Assembly (NCBI GenBank): GCA_965237405.1
Contig: OZ250139.1
Location: 1,922,001-1,986,000 of the forward strand
Direction of reading: 5' to 3'
Length of the DNA: 64,000 nt
Origin: CAUZIB01 sp963663925
Lineage (GTDB): Bacteria; Acidobacteriota; Vicinamibacteria; Vicinamibacterales; UBA8438
The notes under the pieces are model-generated. The model was not told the DNA's origin. It saw nothing but the letters and a program-made list of their open reading frames with translations, and did no database searches. This document shows, one piece after another, positions 53,469-62,010 of the stretch. Position 1 is the first letter of the stretch. Each line of letters starts with the position of its first letter. Position numbers and translations under genes: made by a program.

Positions 53469-54552
53469 GGCGTTGGTGCACGGATCCCGCGCCCTCGGTG
53501 AGCCAGGATCGACCTCCTGGCCATCGTGACGACAGCAGGTGCATGATCTCGACATGAAGTCGAGCGTGCACCCAAAGTACACGACACAATACCACGTCGG
53601 GAATTGGCCGGCATACGACCGAGCGCTGGTCCAGCGAGGTGATATCACCGTGTGGTTGGCCCCGGATGCGATCGCCACGTGGGAGGCCGTGGGCGTCGGC
53701 AACCGTGGCGGGCAGCGGCCGTATTCCGATCTCGCCATCGAAACCGCGCTGACGCTCCGGCTCATCTTCCACCTGCCCTTGCGGCAGACTGAAGGCTTCT
53801 TGACGTCGATCTTCGGGATGCTGGGTCTCGACCTGTCCGCGCCCGATCACGCCACGCTCTCCCGGCGTGGCCAGCATCTCGACCTCCCGCTGCGTCGCGC
53901 CCCCGCAGGTGCCGGCCTGCATCTCATGGTCGACAGCACGGGACTCTCGATCGTGGGCGAGGGTGAATGGGCCGCGGCGAAAGATGGAGGACGGGGGAGG
54001 CGAGGCTGGAAGACGCAGCATCTCGGTGTCGACCGATCGGGTGTGATCGTCGCCCGGGCCCTGACGGAGGCGAGCGTTGACGACGCGACGACTGGCATCA
54101 CGCTGATCGAGGCGACCGACGGCGCCCTCGGACGGGTGACGGCGGATGCCGCCTACGATACGATCGACTTTTACGAGGCCGCCGGTGCGCGTGGCGCCAC
54201 CGTCGTGGTTCCGCCGACGAGGACGGCCCACGTGTCTCGATACGGACCGCGGTCGGGCGCTCGTGATCGCACGATCCTGACGGTCAAGGAGAGAGGACGG
54301 CGACGCTGGAAGCAGACGTCGGGCTATCATGGGCAGGCCCGCGTGGAGAACGCGTTCTTCCGCTACAAGTCGATCATCGGAGACAGCCTTCGAGCGTGCA
54401 GCCCCGCAGGGCGGGGGACTGAGGTCGTCCTCGCGTGCAACATCCTGAATCAGATGACTGGGCGTGGCAGGCCAATGTCGTACCGCATCGGTCGGTGAAG
54501 AAACTGTGGATCGGGATCGGTGCGGGCTAGCTCCGATTCATGCAACAACGCC
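53469..54552 (+). mobile_element. IS5-family element (type A, copy 2), complete
   Basis: Termini GGCGTTGGTGCACGGATC (53469) and the complement of GGCGTTGTTGCATGAATC (to 54552) are inverted repeats with two or three mismatches. It serves as the uninterrupted reference for the split copy at 6025-8706. Confidence 0.92.
53554..54498 (+). CDS. IS5-family transposase (type A, copy 2)
   Basis: 314 residues from MKSSVHPKYTTQYHVGNW. PYSDLAIETALTLRLIFHLP and PDHATLSRRGQHLDL are followed by the DDE core LMVDSTGLSIVGEGE, VTADAAYDTIDFYE and QARVENAFFRYKSIIGDS. Frame and termini are complete, so likely active. Confidence 0.93.
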   Translation: MKSSVHPKYTTQYHVGNWPAYDRALVQRGDITVWLAPDAIATWEAVGVGNRGGQRPYSDLAIETALTLRLIFHLPLRQTEGFLTSIFGMLGLDLSAPDHATLSRRGQHLDLPLRRAPAGAGLHLMVDSTGLSIVGEGEWAAAKDGGRGRRGWKTQHLGVDRSGVIVARALTEASVDDATTGITLIEATDGALGRVTADAAYDTIDFYEAAGARGATVVVPPTRTAHVSRYGPRSGARDRTILTVKERGRRRWKQTSGYHGQARVENAFFRYKSIIGDSLRACSPAGRGTEVVLACNILNQMTGRGRPMSYRIGR

Positions 54553-54620
54553 CCGGAGAGACGACATGCATGTACTCAGGAAGGCGGCCCTGGACATCGC
54601 GCACGAGTAGTGTCTCGAGG

Positions 54621-55448
54621 GATGTGTTGCAACCTTCAAGAAGCGACAAGAGCGCGACTGGTCGAGTTGCTCCGGCTTCGTCTCATGCCACCACTTCGAA
54701 CAGCTTGTTGATGAAGTGAATCTGTCGCCGAATATCCGACCCGCTCACCCACCTCGCCTGTCCCTTCCGGATCATGTGCATGGTTTCGTAGCCTTGGATG
54801 GTTCGCCGCGCCGCCTGAAACTCGCGAAACCCCTGCTTGGCGTTCACGCGTCGTTTGATCGCTCGATGATCCTGTTCCACGATGTTGTTCACGTATTGGA
54901 CCGGCCGGTGGCGGCAACGGCGTCTTAGGATGCCTTCCTTTTTCATTCCTGCAATCGCCGAGCCGTAGAGGCGTGCCTGGTCCGTGTTGATGACGCGGGG
55001 CTGAGGATGTGCCGGATCAGTCAGCGCCTTGCGGCACAGGCGTGTGGCCGCTGCGGCATCGCGTCGCCCCAGAGCACGAAGTCGATCGTGGCGCCGGTGG
55101 AATCGAGGGCGCGGTAGAGGTAGCACCAGCGCCCCTTAACACGAACGTAGGTCTCATCGACACGCCAGGACCTGTTGGTGGGCTTGAGATGACGGCGCAG
55201 CCGCTCCTCGAGTTCGGGCCCGTCGCGCTGGACCCAGCGCCAGATCGTCGTGTGGTCTACCTCCAAGCCGCGCTCGCTGAGCAGTTCTTCGACATCGCGG
55301 AACGAGAGTGAGTACCGCAGGTGCCAGCGCACGGCGCACAGAATCAGCTCGGGCTCCGTGTGTCGCCACTTGAAGATCGCCGGTCGAATTGCCTGCGTCA
55401 CCATCTCTTCAGGCTACCAGCCGCCACCGGCCAACGTTGCAACACAAC
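54621..55448 (-). mobile_element. IS6-like element (type B, copy 2)
   Basis: Ends GATGTGTTGCAAC (54621-54633) and GTTGCAACACAAC (55436-55448), matching copy 1 at 20363-22532 without the IS3 insertion. Confidence 0.87.
54683..55404 (-). pseudogene. IS6-like transposase (type B) with a frameshift
   Basis: N-terminal frame MVTQAIRPAIFKWRHTEPEL, VDHTTIWRWVQRDGPELEER and SWRVDETYVRVKGRWCYLYR (first Asp) passes out of frame after ATIDFVLW near 55065. The second frame gives RDAAAATRLCRKALTDPAHP, QPRVINTDQARLYGSAIAG (second Asp), YVNNIVEQDHRAIKRRVNAK (Glu). One short indel is the only visible defect. Confidence 0.88.
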
Positions 55449-55492
55449 CACTACTCAAGGAGCTGCCTAAACCATGACTTGGTGGCCTTGAT

Positions 55493-56086
55493 CTAGCGTA
55501 GAACCCACTGCACTCCGGCGAGGACGGTGGCGGCGTTCACGCCGAGGTTCTCGCCCGCGGTACCGGCGTTCGAGATGTGGTGACTGCGGAACTCGACGAT
55601 CAACCCTGGTCCGCGCGGCGGCACCACCCGGATGCCGACGCCGTAGATCAACTGAAAGTTGAACACGCGGTCCAGTTCAGGAATGCTGAGGTTAGTCCAG
55701 ATCAGTCCGCTGATCGCGACGACGTACGGCGTCCATCCACGGTCGTCCCAGACGTGGTAGCGCCCGCCAATCGCGGCCGCGCCGCCGCCGACGGCAGTCT
55801 CCGGTTGGGAGTAGAGGAACAGCGTGCCTTCGCCGTACAGCTCCAGGTGGTTGGTGACGAATCGGCCGAGCTGGGGATGAAACGCGACGAATTGCACGTC
55901 GCTCTTGGTCTTGCCGTAGCCTGGGGTCCACGAATGTCCCCAGCCGCCCACCAGTCCACGAGTCCAGTTGCCGGTGGCCAGGCGGCCCTGCTGGGCGGCC
56001 GCTGCCGCAGGCGTGAGCGCGAGCAGCAACGCGAGCGCTGCCGTTCGCTTCAGGTACCGAGAGAGGGCATCACGGCCCGCGATCAT
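55493..56086 (-). CDS. PagL-type lipid A 3-O-deacylase (acyloxyacyl hydrolase)
   Basis: 197 residues. A signal peptide (LKRTAALALLLALTPAAAAA, then AQQG) precedes an eight-stranded outer-membrane barrel with alternating aromatic strands (GLVGGWGHSWTPGYG, LELYGEGTLFLYSQPE, WTPYVVAISGLIWTN). The catalytic signature IVEFRSHHISNAGTAGENLG contains the His-Ser pair of PagL enzymes, and the chain ends in VQWVLR. It would remove the 3-position acyl chain from lipid A. Intact gene. Confidence 0.85.
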   Translation of the reverse strand: MIAGRDALSRYLKRTAALALLLALTPAAAAAQQGRLATGNWTRGLVGGWGHSWTPGYGKTKSDVQFVAFHPQLGRFVTNHLELYGEGTLFLYSQPETAVGGGAAAIGGRYHVWDDRGWTPYVVAISGLIWTNLSIPELDRVFNFQLIYGVGIRVVPPRGPGLIVEFRSHHISNAGTAGENLGVNAATVLAGVQWVLR

Positions 56087-56106
56087 CGGGTGTGTCCACG
56101 TCGGCG

Positions 56107-56250
56107 TCAGTCTTTCGGGTTCGTGGCAAACACAGTCAGTTCGATCGTGAACCCGCGGTCGTCCATCTCGAGCGCCGACCGAACGGCGTGCGCGATGTCG
56201 TCGCCCTGCAGCTTCGTCGGGTTCTCCTTGTTCTGCGGGAGCCCGGCCGG
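56107..56250 (-). pseudogene. Short-chain dehydrogenase, C-terminal fragment
   Basis: ENPTKLQGDDIAHAVRSALE, MDDRGFTIELTVFATNPKD and stop is the last part of classical SDR oxidoreductases (after the active site). The Rossmann core is absent and the upstream DNA in this frame is unrelated. Confidence 0.65.
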
Positions 56251-56315
56251 GGCGCGCCTTGGTAAACGCCGCGAGACGCAGAGCCCAACCGACCGCAGCC
56301 CGGCAGTAAGCGCTC

Positions 56316-56831
56316 TCATCCTTCTATCGGGTCCGCCTCGGCCGACGACGCGCCGGGCGGCCTGTCCTGCCGTAACCAGCGTGCGAGCGCCTTGCCGGGA
56401 TCAGCGATCTCCTCGATCGAGCCGTACCACGCGGCTTCCCAGCCGTCCGCGGGTAGGCCGGTGAACAACATCAAGTTGAGCGGGTAGACCTCGCTGTCGG
56501 TGCACCGGCGAAAATCGTCTCGGAACAGGAACACCGGCTTCTCCCACGCGATCGCCAGACCCAGCTCCACCATGACGCCCTCATCCGGCGGACAGCCGTT
56601 GACCACCGCGAACAGCCCATCGGCCGCGCGCACGTCCCGCAGATCGGCCTGCCCAATCTGATACGCCCAGCCCGCACTCGCCCGGTCGATCTGGTTGTTG
56701 CGGGCGAACGGCTCCCACACATCGGCCCCCATCGACTCCAGCGCCCTCACAAGCGCGTGGAGCGGTCCGCCGCGCTGTTGCGCGGAGAAGCCATAGGGGT
56801 TCGCCAAATAGAGGGTTTTCTTCGCGGTCAT
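56316..56831 (-). CDS. Nucleoside 2-deoxyribosyltransferase
   Basis: 171 residues from ATG 56831; an earlier ATG (56882) adds an unlikely leader. LYLANPYGFSAQQRGGPLHA is the base-binding loop, AADGLFAVVNGCPPDEGVMV with ELGLAIAWEKPVFLFRDD carries the DEGxxxE nucleophile region, and the C-terminal NLMLFTGL contributes to the active site. These enzymes exchange nucleobases between deoxyribosides and related folds appear in nucleotide-based immunity. Intact, leftward, upstream of the SDR remnant. Confidence 0.85.
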   Translation of the reverse strand: MTAKKTLYLANPYGFSAQQRGGPLHALVRALESMGADVWEPFARNNQIDRASAGWAYQIGQADLRDVRAADGLFAVVNGCPPDEGVMVELGLAIAWEKPVFLFRDDFRRCTDSEVYPLNLMLFTGLPADGWEAAWYGSIEEIADPGKALARWLRQDRPPGASSAEADPIEG

Positions 56832-57009
56832 GTGCACGTGTGCGGTGGTCGGCAACGGCGCCATCATAGAGGCGCCAGCCACGGGTGTCGAGAGAGCCTG
56901 TGATCGCGTGTCGCCCCACGGTGTACTGGATGCAATCCCCGGCGCACAGACGGGCGGTGTCCGGCCCCCGCCGCCCCCGCCCCGCGTCCGCGAGTCGGGC
57001 CGCGCGCCC

Positions 57010-57303
57010 TTACGCGGTGCCGCGTCGCACGAGGCGGAGGGGCGAGGGCGGGGCGCGGGCGGCGGCGTTGGCCGTGTGGGGCCGCTGGCGGGCTGGCACC
57101 GCCTGCGCCTGTTGCGCGAGATACTCGACGAGTTGGTCCCCGGCGTCGAGCAGTTCCTGTTCGTGGATGATGTTGTAGCGGTCGAAGATGGCGCGGCTCT
57201 TGTGCCCGGTCAGGAGCATGGCGACGCGCTCGGGGACATTCGCGCGGATCAGGTTGCGCGCGGCGGTGCGGCGGCAATCGTGAAGGAAGCGGGTCGGCAC
57301 CCC
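57010..57303 (-). pseudogene. Tyrosine integrase, C-terminal fragment (copy 4 of the family)
   Basis: VPTRFLHDCRRTAARNLIRA, NVPERVAMLLTGHKSRAIFD, RYNIIHEQELLDAG: nearly the same sequence as 22853-23142 and cut at the same GVP codon, here by the rve element starting at 57304. Confidence 0.87.
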
Positions 57304-58467
57304 GTAAGGTGCGTTTAATCGGCCGACCGCTCATGCGGCCTCCCGGTGGTAGAAATTGAGCCATCCGCCCAGACGCTCCCGCCGCTGCACGTCGGCGGCC
57401 AGGCTCACCGGCGGTGGCGGTCGTTGCAGGAGCTGGTTGTCGAGTCCCTGGTGGTTTCGCTCGCGCTGGTCGTGGTCGACGTCCTCGCCCACGAGGAGAC
57501 GCAGGGGCCCTTCGCCGAGGGAGACGACGCGACTGAGACATTCCCCTTGAATAGAGCGGACGAACCGCTCGGCATACGCGTTGAGATTGGAACTCTTCGG
57601 CGGGAGACGGATCGGCTGGACACCCCCGCCCTCCAGAATCTCGCCAAACCCCCGCGTGGAGAGCGGGTCGCGGTCGTGAATCAGATAGCGGGCGCGGCGC
57701 ACGCAGCCATCGACCGGGTCCGTCACATTGCGGGCCCTCTGCTCCATCCACGTGCCGTACGGCTGCGGATGGATCCCGGCGATGGGCACGCGGCGGGACT
57801 GCAGCGCGATCACGAAGAAGACCAGGTACCGCTGGAGCCCGGCCAGCGTGAGCACCTCGACGGTGAACAGATCGCAGGCCGTGCGGCCCTCCCAGGGCGC
57901 CTGCAGGAACGGCTTCCAGGGCATGCGCCGGCTCCGCTCGGGAGCCGGGTCGATCCCGTGGTCGTGCAGGATCCGCTTCATCGTGGTCCGAGCGATCTCG
58001 GGGCCGAGGTTCGAGAGCGCCCCGCGGATCCGTGTGTCCCCCCACTGGGGATGCTCGACCGCCATCCGGACCACGAGCGCGGCCACGTCACGGCGCGTCA
58101 TCGGCCGGCCGCGACCGCGGTGGGCGCTGCCGTCGGATGTCTGGGCGATCAATCTCCGGTACCAGCGGAGAATCGTGTCAGGCGTGACGATGCCGGCAAC
58201 CTGCATCAAGACGCGCCGGCCGAGTTGCTGGCCGCGCACGGCGCGTCGACGGCGTTGGGCATCGGTCCGGCGAAGCGGCCGAGGGCCCAGGTGCTCCCGG
58301 AGGACCCGATGCTCCTCCCGGAGATACGCGATCAGATCGTCTTGGGGGCAGTTCACCCAGCCAGCGCACGTGAGAACGAAGAACTGTAGCGCAGGCGGCA
58401 TGGCCTGAGATTACTTGGAAGACTCGACCAGCACTGACCGGACCTCGGCCCATTAAACGCACCTTAC
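57304..58467 (-). mobile_element. rve-type insertion sequence, intact copy
   Basis: 22 of 23 terminal bases match in inverted orientation (GTAAGGTGCGTTTAAT at 57304 and its complement ending 58467). The reference copy for the remnants at 5626, 34875, 43664 and 63447. Confidence 0.9.
57331..58401 (-). CDS. rve-type (IS3/IS481-like) single-ORF transposase, intact
   Basis: 356 residues. N-terminal hydrophobic stretch (ALQFFVLTCAGWVNCPQDDL), HTH region (RTDAQRRRRAVRGQQLGRRV, GIVTPDTILRWYRRLIAQ), then the integrase core: CDLFTVEVLTLAGLQRYLVF (Asp), YLIHDRDPLSTRGF (Asp) and PPKSSNLNAYAERFVRSIQG (Glu). C-terminus ERLGGWLNFYHREAA. All DDE residues are present, so probably active. Confidence 0.9.
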   Translation of the reverse strand: MPPALQFFVLTCAGWVNCPQDDLIAYLREEHRVLREHLGPRPLRRTDAQRRRRAVRGQQLGRRVLMQVAGIVTPDTILRWYRRLIAQTSDGSAHRGRGRPMTRRDVAALVVRMAVEHPQWGDTRIRGALSNLGPEIARTTMKRILHDHGIDPAPERSRRMPWKPFLQAPWEGRTACDLFTVEVLTLAGLQRYLVFFVIALQSRRVPIAGIHPQPYGTWMEQRARNVTDPVDGCVRRARYLIHDRDPLSTRGFGEILEGGGVQPIRLPPKSSNLNAYAERFVRSIQGECLSRVVSLGEGPLRLLVGEDVDHDQRERNHQGLDNQLLQRPPPPVSLAADVQRRERLGGWLNFYHREAA

Positions 58468-58819
58468 GCCGTCGTGTATCAATGGGAGGCGCGGAAACGC
58501 TGCCCATCACCCGTCTTCTGGGCTCGCCTTCAAGCCGTCTCAACCGAGACCACCTCTGAACGAGACACGTGAAGGAGGCGTCTTGGCGTGTCGGCCGGCG
58601 CCAGCGAGAAGACGACTGACCGTGCGCGGCGGCTTCCGCCGCGCGTGGCAGACCGTGGACGACGAGACGATTCTCGCCGTCGACCGGGCGGCTCCCTGAC
58701 CGGGTCATCGACGAGGACCAGAAAACTCCTGATGTAGGTACGATCAGGCCCTGGTGCGCAACCGATCAACTGCATAACGTTCTCGATGCACCCGCGGGAC
58801 GCACTGAAGAGAGAGCCTG
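58468..58819. other. No gene seen
   Basis: GC-rich DNA between the rve element and a possible tiny membrane ORF. No convincing frame or repeat. Confidence 0.4.
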
Positions 58820-58897
58820 ATGTTGTCGAATCTCACGATTGTGATCGGGCTCGTGGTGGTAGCTCTCGTCGGATGGCTGATCGGTGCGGTCCAATAA
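58820..58897 (+). CDS. Possible 25-residue single-span membrane protein
   Basis: MLSNLTIVIGLVVVALVGWL followed by IGAVQ and stop. One hydrophobic helix, purine-rich AAGAGAGAG upstream. The composition recalls the first segment of GlsB/YeaQ-like proteins. Very short, so uncertain. Confidence 0.35.
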   Translation: MLSNLTIVIGLVVVALVGWLIGAVQ

Positions 58898-59043
58898 ATT
58901 GGTGGAGGCGGCTGGAGTCGATCCGCCCAGAAGTCCATATTTCCTAATACTTTAGAAAAACCGAAACGCCAGATCCTCGAGAAACGCTCAAACGCCGAGG
59001 TCCAGGTACAAAACAGGTACAGTGAGCGGGCCCTGACAGGATG

Positions 59044-59337
59044 CTACGAACGGATCTGCCAGCGTGCCGGATCCTGCCGGCCGTGAACGGCAAGTACGAC
59101 GAGCGTCTCGCGGTCCAGACGGAAGTAGACGGCGTAGGGGAAGCGCGAGAGGACGGCGCGCCGGATTTCGCCGTGCACACGCGGAAAGGCCCGAGGACTG
59201 GCGGCCATGCGATCCAGGAGGGCATCAACAGCTTCGGCGAACTCCCTGCCGAGTCCGGTCCGTCGCGAATCGTACCATGCGCATACCGCTAACGTCTCGC
59301 CTTCGGCTTGTGGCCTGAATACGATTCGCAGCGGCAC
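59044..59337 (-). CDS. ParE/RelE-family toxin
   Basis: 97 residues from GTG. Fold signature LRIVFRPQAEGETLAVCAWY, GREFAEAVDALLDRMAASPR, AVLSRFPYAVYFRLDRETLV and VLAVHGRQDPARW matches ParE-type toxins (gyrase or ribosome targeting). It starts 4-5 bp after the antitoxin stop, the usual order for this pair. Probably autoregulated with its partner. Confidence 0.88.
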   Translation of the reverse strand: MPLRIVFRPQAEGETLAVCAWYDSRRTGLGREFAEAVDALLDRMAASPRAFPRVHGEIRRAVLSRFPYAVYFRLDRETLVVLAVHGRQDPARWQIRS

Positions 59338-59340
59338 GCG

Positions 59341-59562
59341 TCAGCCCAGCAATTTGGAGCGAATGTCAGTCCAGGAAACCGCGGACTCCGGGTTTTCGAT
59401 GTGTTCCCTCCACCGACGGTCGAGCTCGACGCACTGCGCCTCGCTTAGTTGAAGCGTCTCTTCACGATCAGCATCGGTCAGGCTTTCCCACAGCGCCATG
59501 GCCAGCTCAGCCCGGTCGCCGGCCGGCAGCTTCAGTAATTCCACAAGGGGGCTCGAGGGCAT
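59341..59562 (-). CDS. Addiction-module antitoxin
   Basis: 73 residues from MPSSPLVELLKLPAGDRAEL; an upstream ATG (59598) is less likely. ELAMALWESLTDADREETLQ, LSEAQCVELDRRWREHIENP and AVSWTDIRSKLLG are typical of the short acidic addiction-module component family that neutralises ParE/RelE toxins. It precedes the toxin in the operon. Confidence 0.87.
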   Translation of the reverse strand: MPSSPLVELLKLPAGDRAELAMALWESLTDADREETLQLSEAQCVELDRRWREHIENPESAVSWTDIRSKLLG

Positions 59563-59606
59563 GTTCCGATCCTCGCATGGCCAGCACGAGCACCGCAACT
59601 CGCACC

Positions 59607-60952
59607 TGTGGGTGGCGAATTACTACTCAGCCCGCAATCCGTTGAGATTATCAAGTTTGGTGATCCTGGGAGTGGTCGCTAGGATGTTCCGATGCGCGAC
59701 CCGATCATCCTGCTGGTGCACCTGATCGCCACCCTGGCCCGGCTGATGGGCCCCGGCGGCCTGCGGTCTGTCGTGGCTGAATCGGTCTTGGTCAAGTAGC
59801 CACTGCTCATTCTGAATCGCTCGCGGCACCGGGCGCCGAATCTCTGCGCGTCGGATCGGATCCTCGCCGGCGTGTGTGCACTGTTCATGCGCCCGGCCCG
59901 GGTGATTCGCTCAGCGATCGTGCTGAGACCGTCGACGATCCTGGAGTTCCATCGGGCTCTGCGCACCCGCAAGTACCGCTGGCTGTTTTCACCCACGCGC
60001 CGTCGCACCGGCCCCCAAGGACCGTCCAAAGCACTGGTCGACGCCATCGTCGACATGAAGCGGCGCAACCCCAGGTGGGGCTGTCCGCGGATCGCACAAC
60101 AGATCGCGCTCGCCTTTGCGGTCAACATCGACAAGGACGTGGTGCGCCGAGTGCTCGCCACGCACTATCGCCCGGCACCCCGCTCGGGTGGTCCGTCCTG
60201 GCTGACATTCCTGGGGCATGCGAAAGATAGCCTGTGGAGCATCGACCTGTTCCGGTGCGAGTCGGCGACCCTGCGAAGCCATTGGGTGCTGGTGGTGATG
60301 GACCAATACACGCGGCGGATCGTCGGCTTTGGCATCCATGCTGGAACCGTGGATGGCCGCGCCCTGTGCCGCATGTTCAACCATGCGATTCGAGGGCTCT
60401 CGCGTCCGACGCGCCTCAGCTCCGACCACGACCCGCTGTATCGGTTTCACCAATGGTGCGCCAACCTGCGGGTGCTGCAGGTGACCGAGGTGAAGAGTGT
60501 GCCGTATGTGCCGCTGTCGCATCCGTTTGTCGAACGGTTGATCGGCACGCTGCGACGAGAATGCGTGGATCAACTGCTGTTCTGGTCTGCGTCGGACCTG
60601 GAAGACAAACTGGTGGCCTTCCAGGACTTCTACAATGCGCATCGGGCCCATGCGTCGTTGGACGGGCGGACGCCCGTCCCGATACGAAAGGATGTCGCAC
60701 GGCTCGACCGCTACCGATGGGACGCGCATTGCCGTGGTCTCTATCAGACACCGATCGCGGCGTGACATCTGACCAGCGAAGACGGTGGCGAGCGGGTCGA
60801 CGCGCCCGCGTTCGACGTCTATCGCGACACAGCAGGGCAGTGCGTCAGCTGCACGCCTTACTCATGCCATCGCGACAACTTCGCGGGGGACTCCCGGCTC
60901 ACGGGACCCGAAGATCGAACGATGTCGGATTCCTACGAATTCGCCACCCACA
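59607..60952 (+). mobile_element. Insertion sequence with TGTGGGTGGCGAATT ends
   Basis: Perfect 15-bp inverted ends: TGTGGGTGGCGAATT (59607-59621) and AATTCGCCACCCACA (60938-60952). A broken left end of the same type lies at 16000. It interrupts no recognisable gene and ends next to an IS5 type B remnant. Confidence 0.9.
59692..60765 (+). pseudogene. Integrase-core transposase with an early TAG
   Basis: MRDPIILLVHLIATLARLMG, LRSVVAESVLVK, then TAG (59797-59799) where a Gln codon is expected, then LLILNRSRHRAPNL and an open frame to 60765. The core has DSLWSIDLFRCESATLRSHW (Asp), RLSSDHDPLYRFHQW (Asp) and LSHPFVERLIGTLRRECVDQ (Glu). Translation could restart at ATG 59872 or 59887 and give about 295 residues with the complete catalytic core, so activity is not excluded. 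Confidence 0.85.
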
Positions 60953-61137
60953 CCCACACCGTCACATCGCCGCGGCGAACGAGGGCCCGGTTGTAGGCCG
61001 GTCAGTTCGCCACGCGGTACTGCGTCTTATACGTGGGATGGACCTTCGACTGCATCCCGGTAGTGTGGCTCCTGCGGAGGGTCACGAGAAGTGCGGGCCA
61101 CGCCGCCCCACCCACAGTGGTTCTTCATGCAACAACG
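60953..61137 (-). repeat. IS5-family (type B, copy 3) 5' remnant
   Basis: The transposase start (MQSKVHPTYKTQYRVAN, in-frame stop, then PAYNRALVRRGDVTV) and the terminus TTCATGCAACAACGCC at 61122-61137 remain. Confidence 0.85.
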
Positions 61138-61245
61138 CCGCGTTGGTGCACGGCTCCCGCGCCCTCGGTGAGCCTCGATCGACCTCCTGGCCATCGTGGC
61201 GACAACAGGTGCATGATCTCGACATGAAGTCGAGAGTGCACTATG
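61138..61245 (+). repeat. IS5-family (type A, copy 3) 5' remnant
   Basis: GCGTTGGTGCACGGCTCCCG and the leader match 53470-53560. The transposase start MKSRVH is kept, then similarity ends near 61245. It abuts the type B remnant tail to tail. Confidence 0.8.
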
Positions 61246-61403
61246 CGCTCTCACCCAAAACAATATTCTGATCGGCCTTATCGATCTGGTCCGGGACTCT
61301 CGCGGCCAGCTGGAGGAAACCCATCGGATCGTGCCCCGACGGGGGAGTACGCACTGGAATCGACGGCGCGATCTGGGTCTTCGGCCGTGTAGGATGACAA
61401 GAC

Positions 61404-61886
61404 GTGAAGCTCTTCCTGAAGACCACGCTATTCACGGTGGTGATGCCAGGCACGTTTGCGGTTCTCCTTCCGATCCTCCTCGCGGGTGATCGAACGGCCG
61501 CCAGCGGCGCCACACTGGGGTTCGCCCTGTTCCTCTTCGCGCTCGGCAGCGGCCTGTATTTGCGCTCTGCCTGGGATTTTGCCGTCTTTGGGAGGGGAAC
61601 CCCCGCACCAATCGACGCGCCGAAGCGGCTCGTCACCCGTGGTTTTTACCGCTACACACGAAACCCAATGTACGTAGCGTCGCTGAGCGTGGTCGTCGGG
61701 TGGGCCACCCTCTTCGGAGCTGTCATCCTTGTGTCCTACGCGCTCACGTTATTTGTGTTTTTCTCCCTGTTCATACGGTTCTACGAGGAGCCACGCCTTG
61801 CGCGGGAGTTCGGCAGCGACTATGCAGCGTACGTTTCACGGGTTCCTCGTTGGCTGCCCTGGCGTCTCAGCAGGAAGGTCACTTGA
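61404..61886 (+). CDS. Isoprenylcysteine carboxyl methyltransferase-like membrane protein
   Basis: 160 residues with four or five hydrophobic spans (TTLFTVVMPGTFAVLLPILL, LGFALFLFALGSGLYLRSAW, SLSVVVGWATLFGAVILVSY). The catalytic C-terminal signature of the ICMT/PEMT superfamily is complete: LVTRGFYRYTRNPMYVASLS and FYEEPRLAREFGSDYAAYVS, RVPRWLPW. It methylates an unknown substrate at the membrane using S-adenosylmethionine. Intact, with no obvious operon partner. Confidence 0.87.
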   Translation: MKLFLKTTLFTVVMPGTFAVLLPILLAGDRTAASGATLGFALFLFALGSGLYLRSAWDFAVFGRGTPAPIDAPKRLVTRGFYRYTRNPMYVASLSVVVGWATLFGAVILVSYALTLFVFFSLFIRFYEEPRLAREFGSDYAAYVSRVPRWLPWRLSRKVT

Positions 61887-62010
61887 GACGGCGACGCCAC
61901 GCCAAGTGTCACCACGGGCTGCTAGGTCTTGTAGGATGCACCCGACCTACACCGTGCGACTGGCATAGGTCGAGTTCTCGTTGAGGCCTTGCTCTCGTGA
62001 GACTGAGGTG

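Noticed and set aside
35397..59799. Three transposases each carry one in-frame TAG (35397, 41149, 59797) in otherwise open frames, suggesting TAG recoding.
   Set aside because: Several intact genes end in TAG (TonB receptor, UspA, the DUF4238 gene, the AAA_25 helicase), sister copies have normal Tyr codons at two of the sites, and ordinary nonsense mutation in transposons is the simpler explanation.
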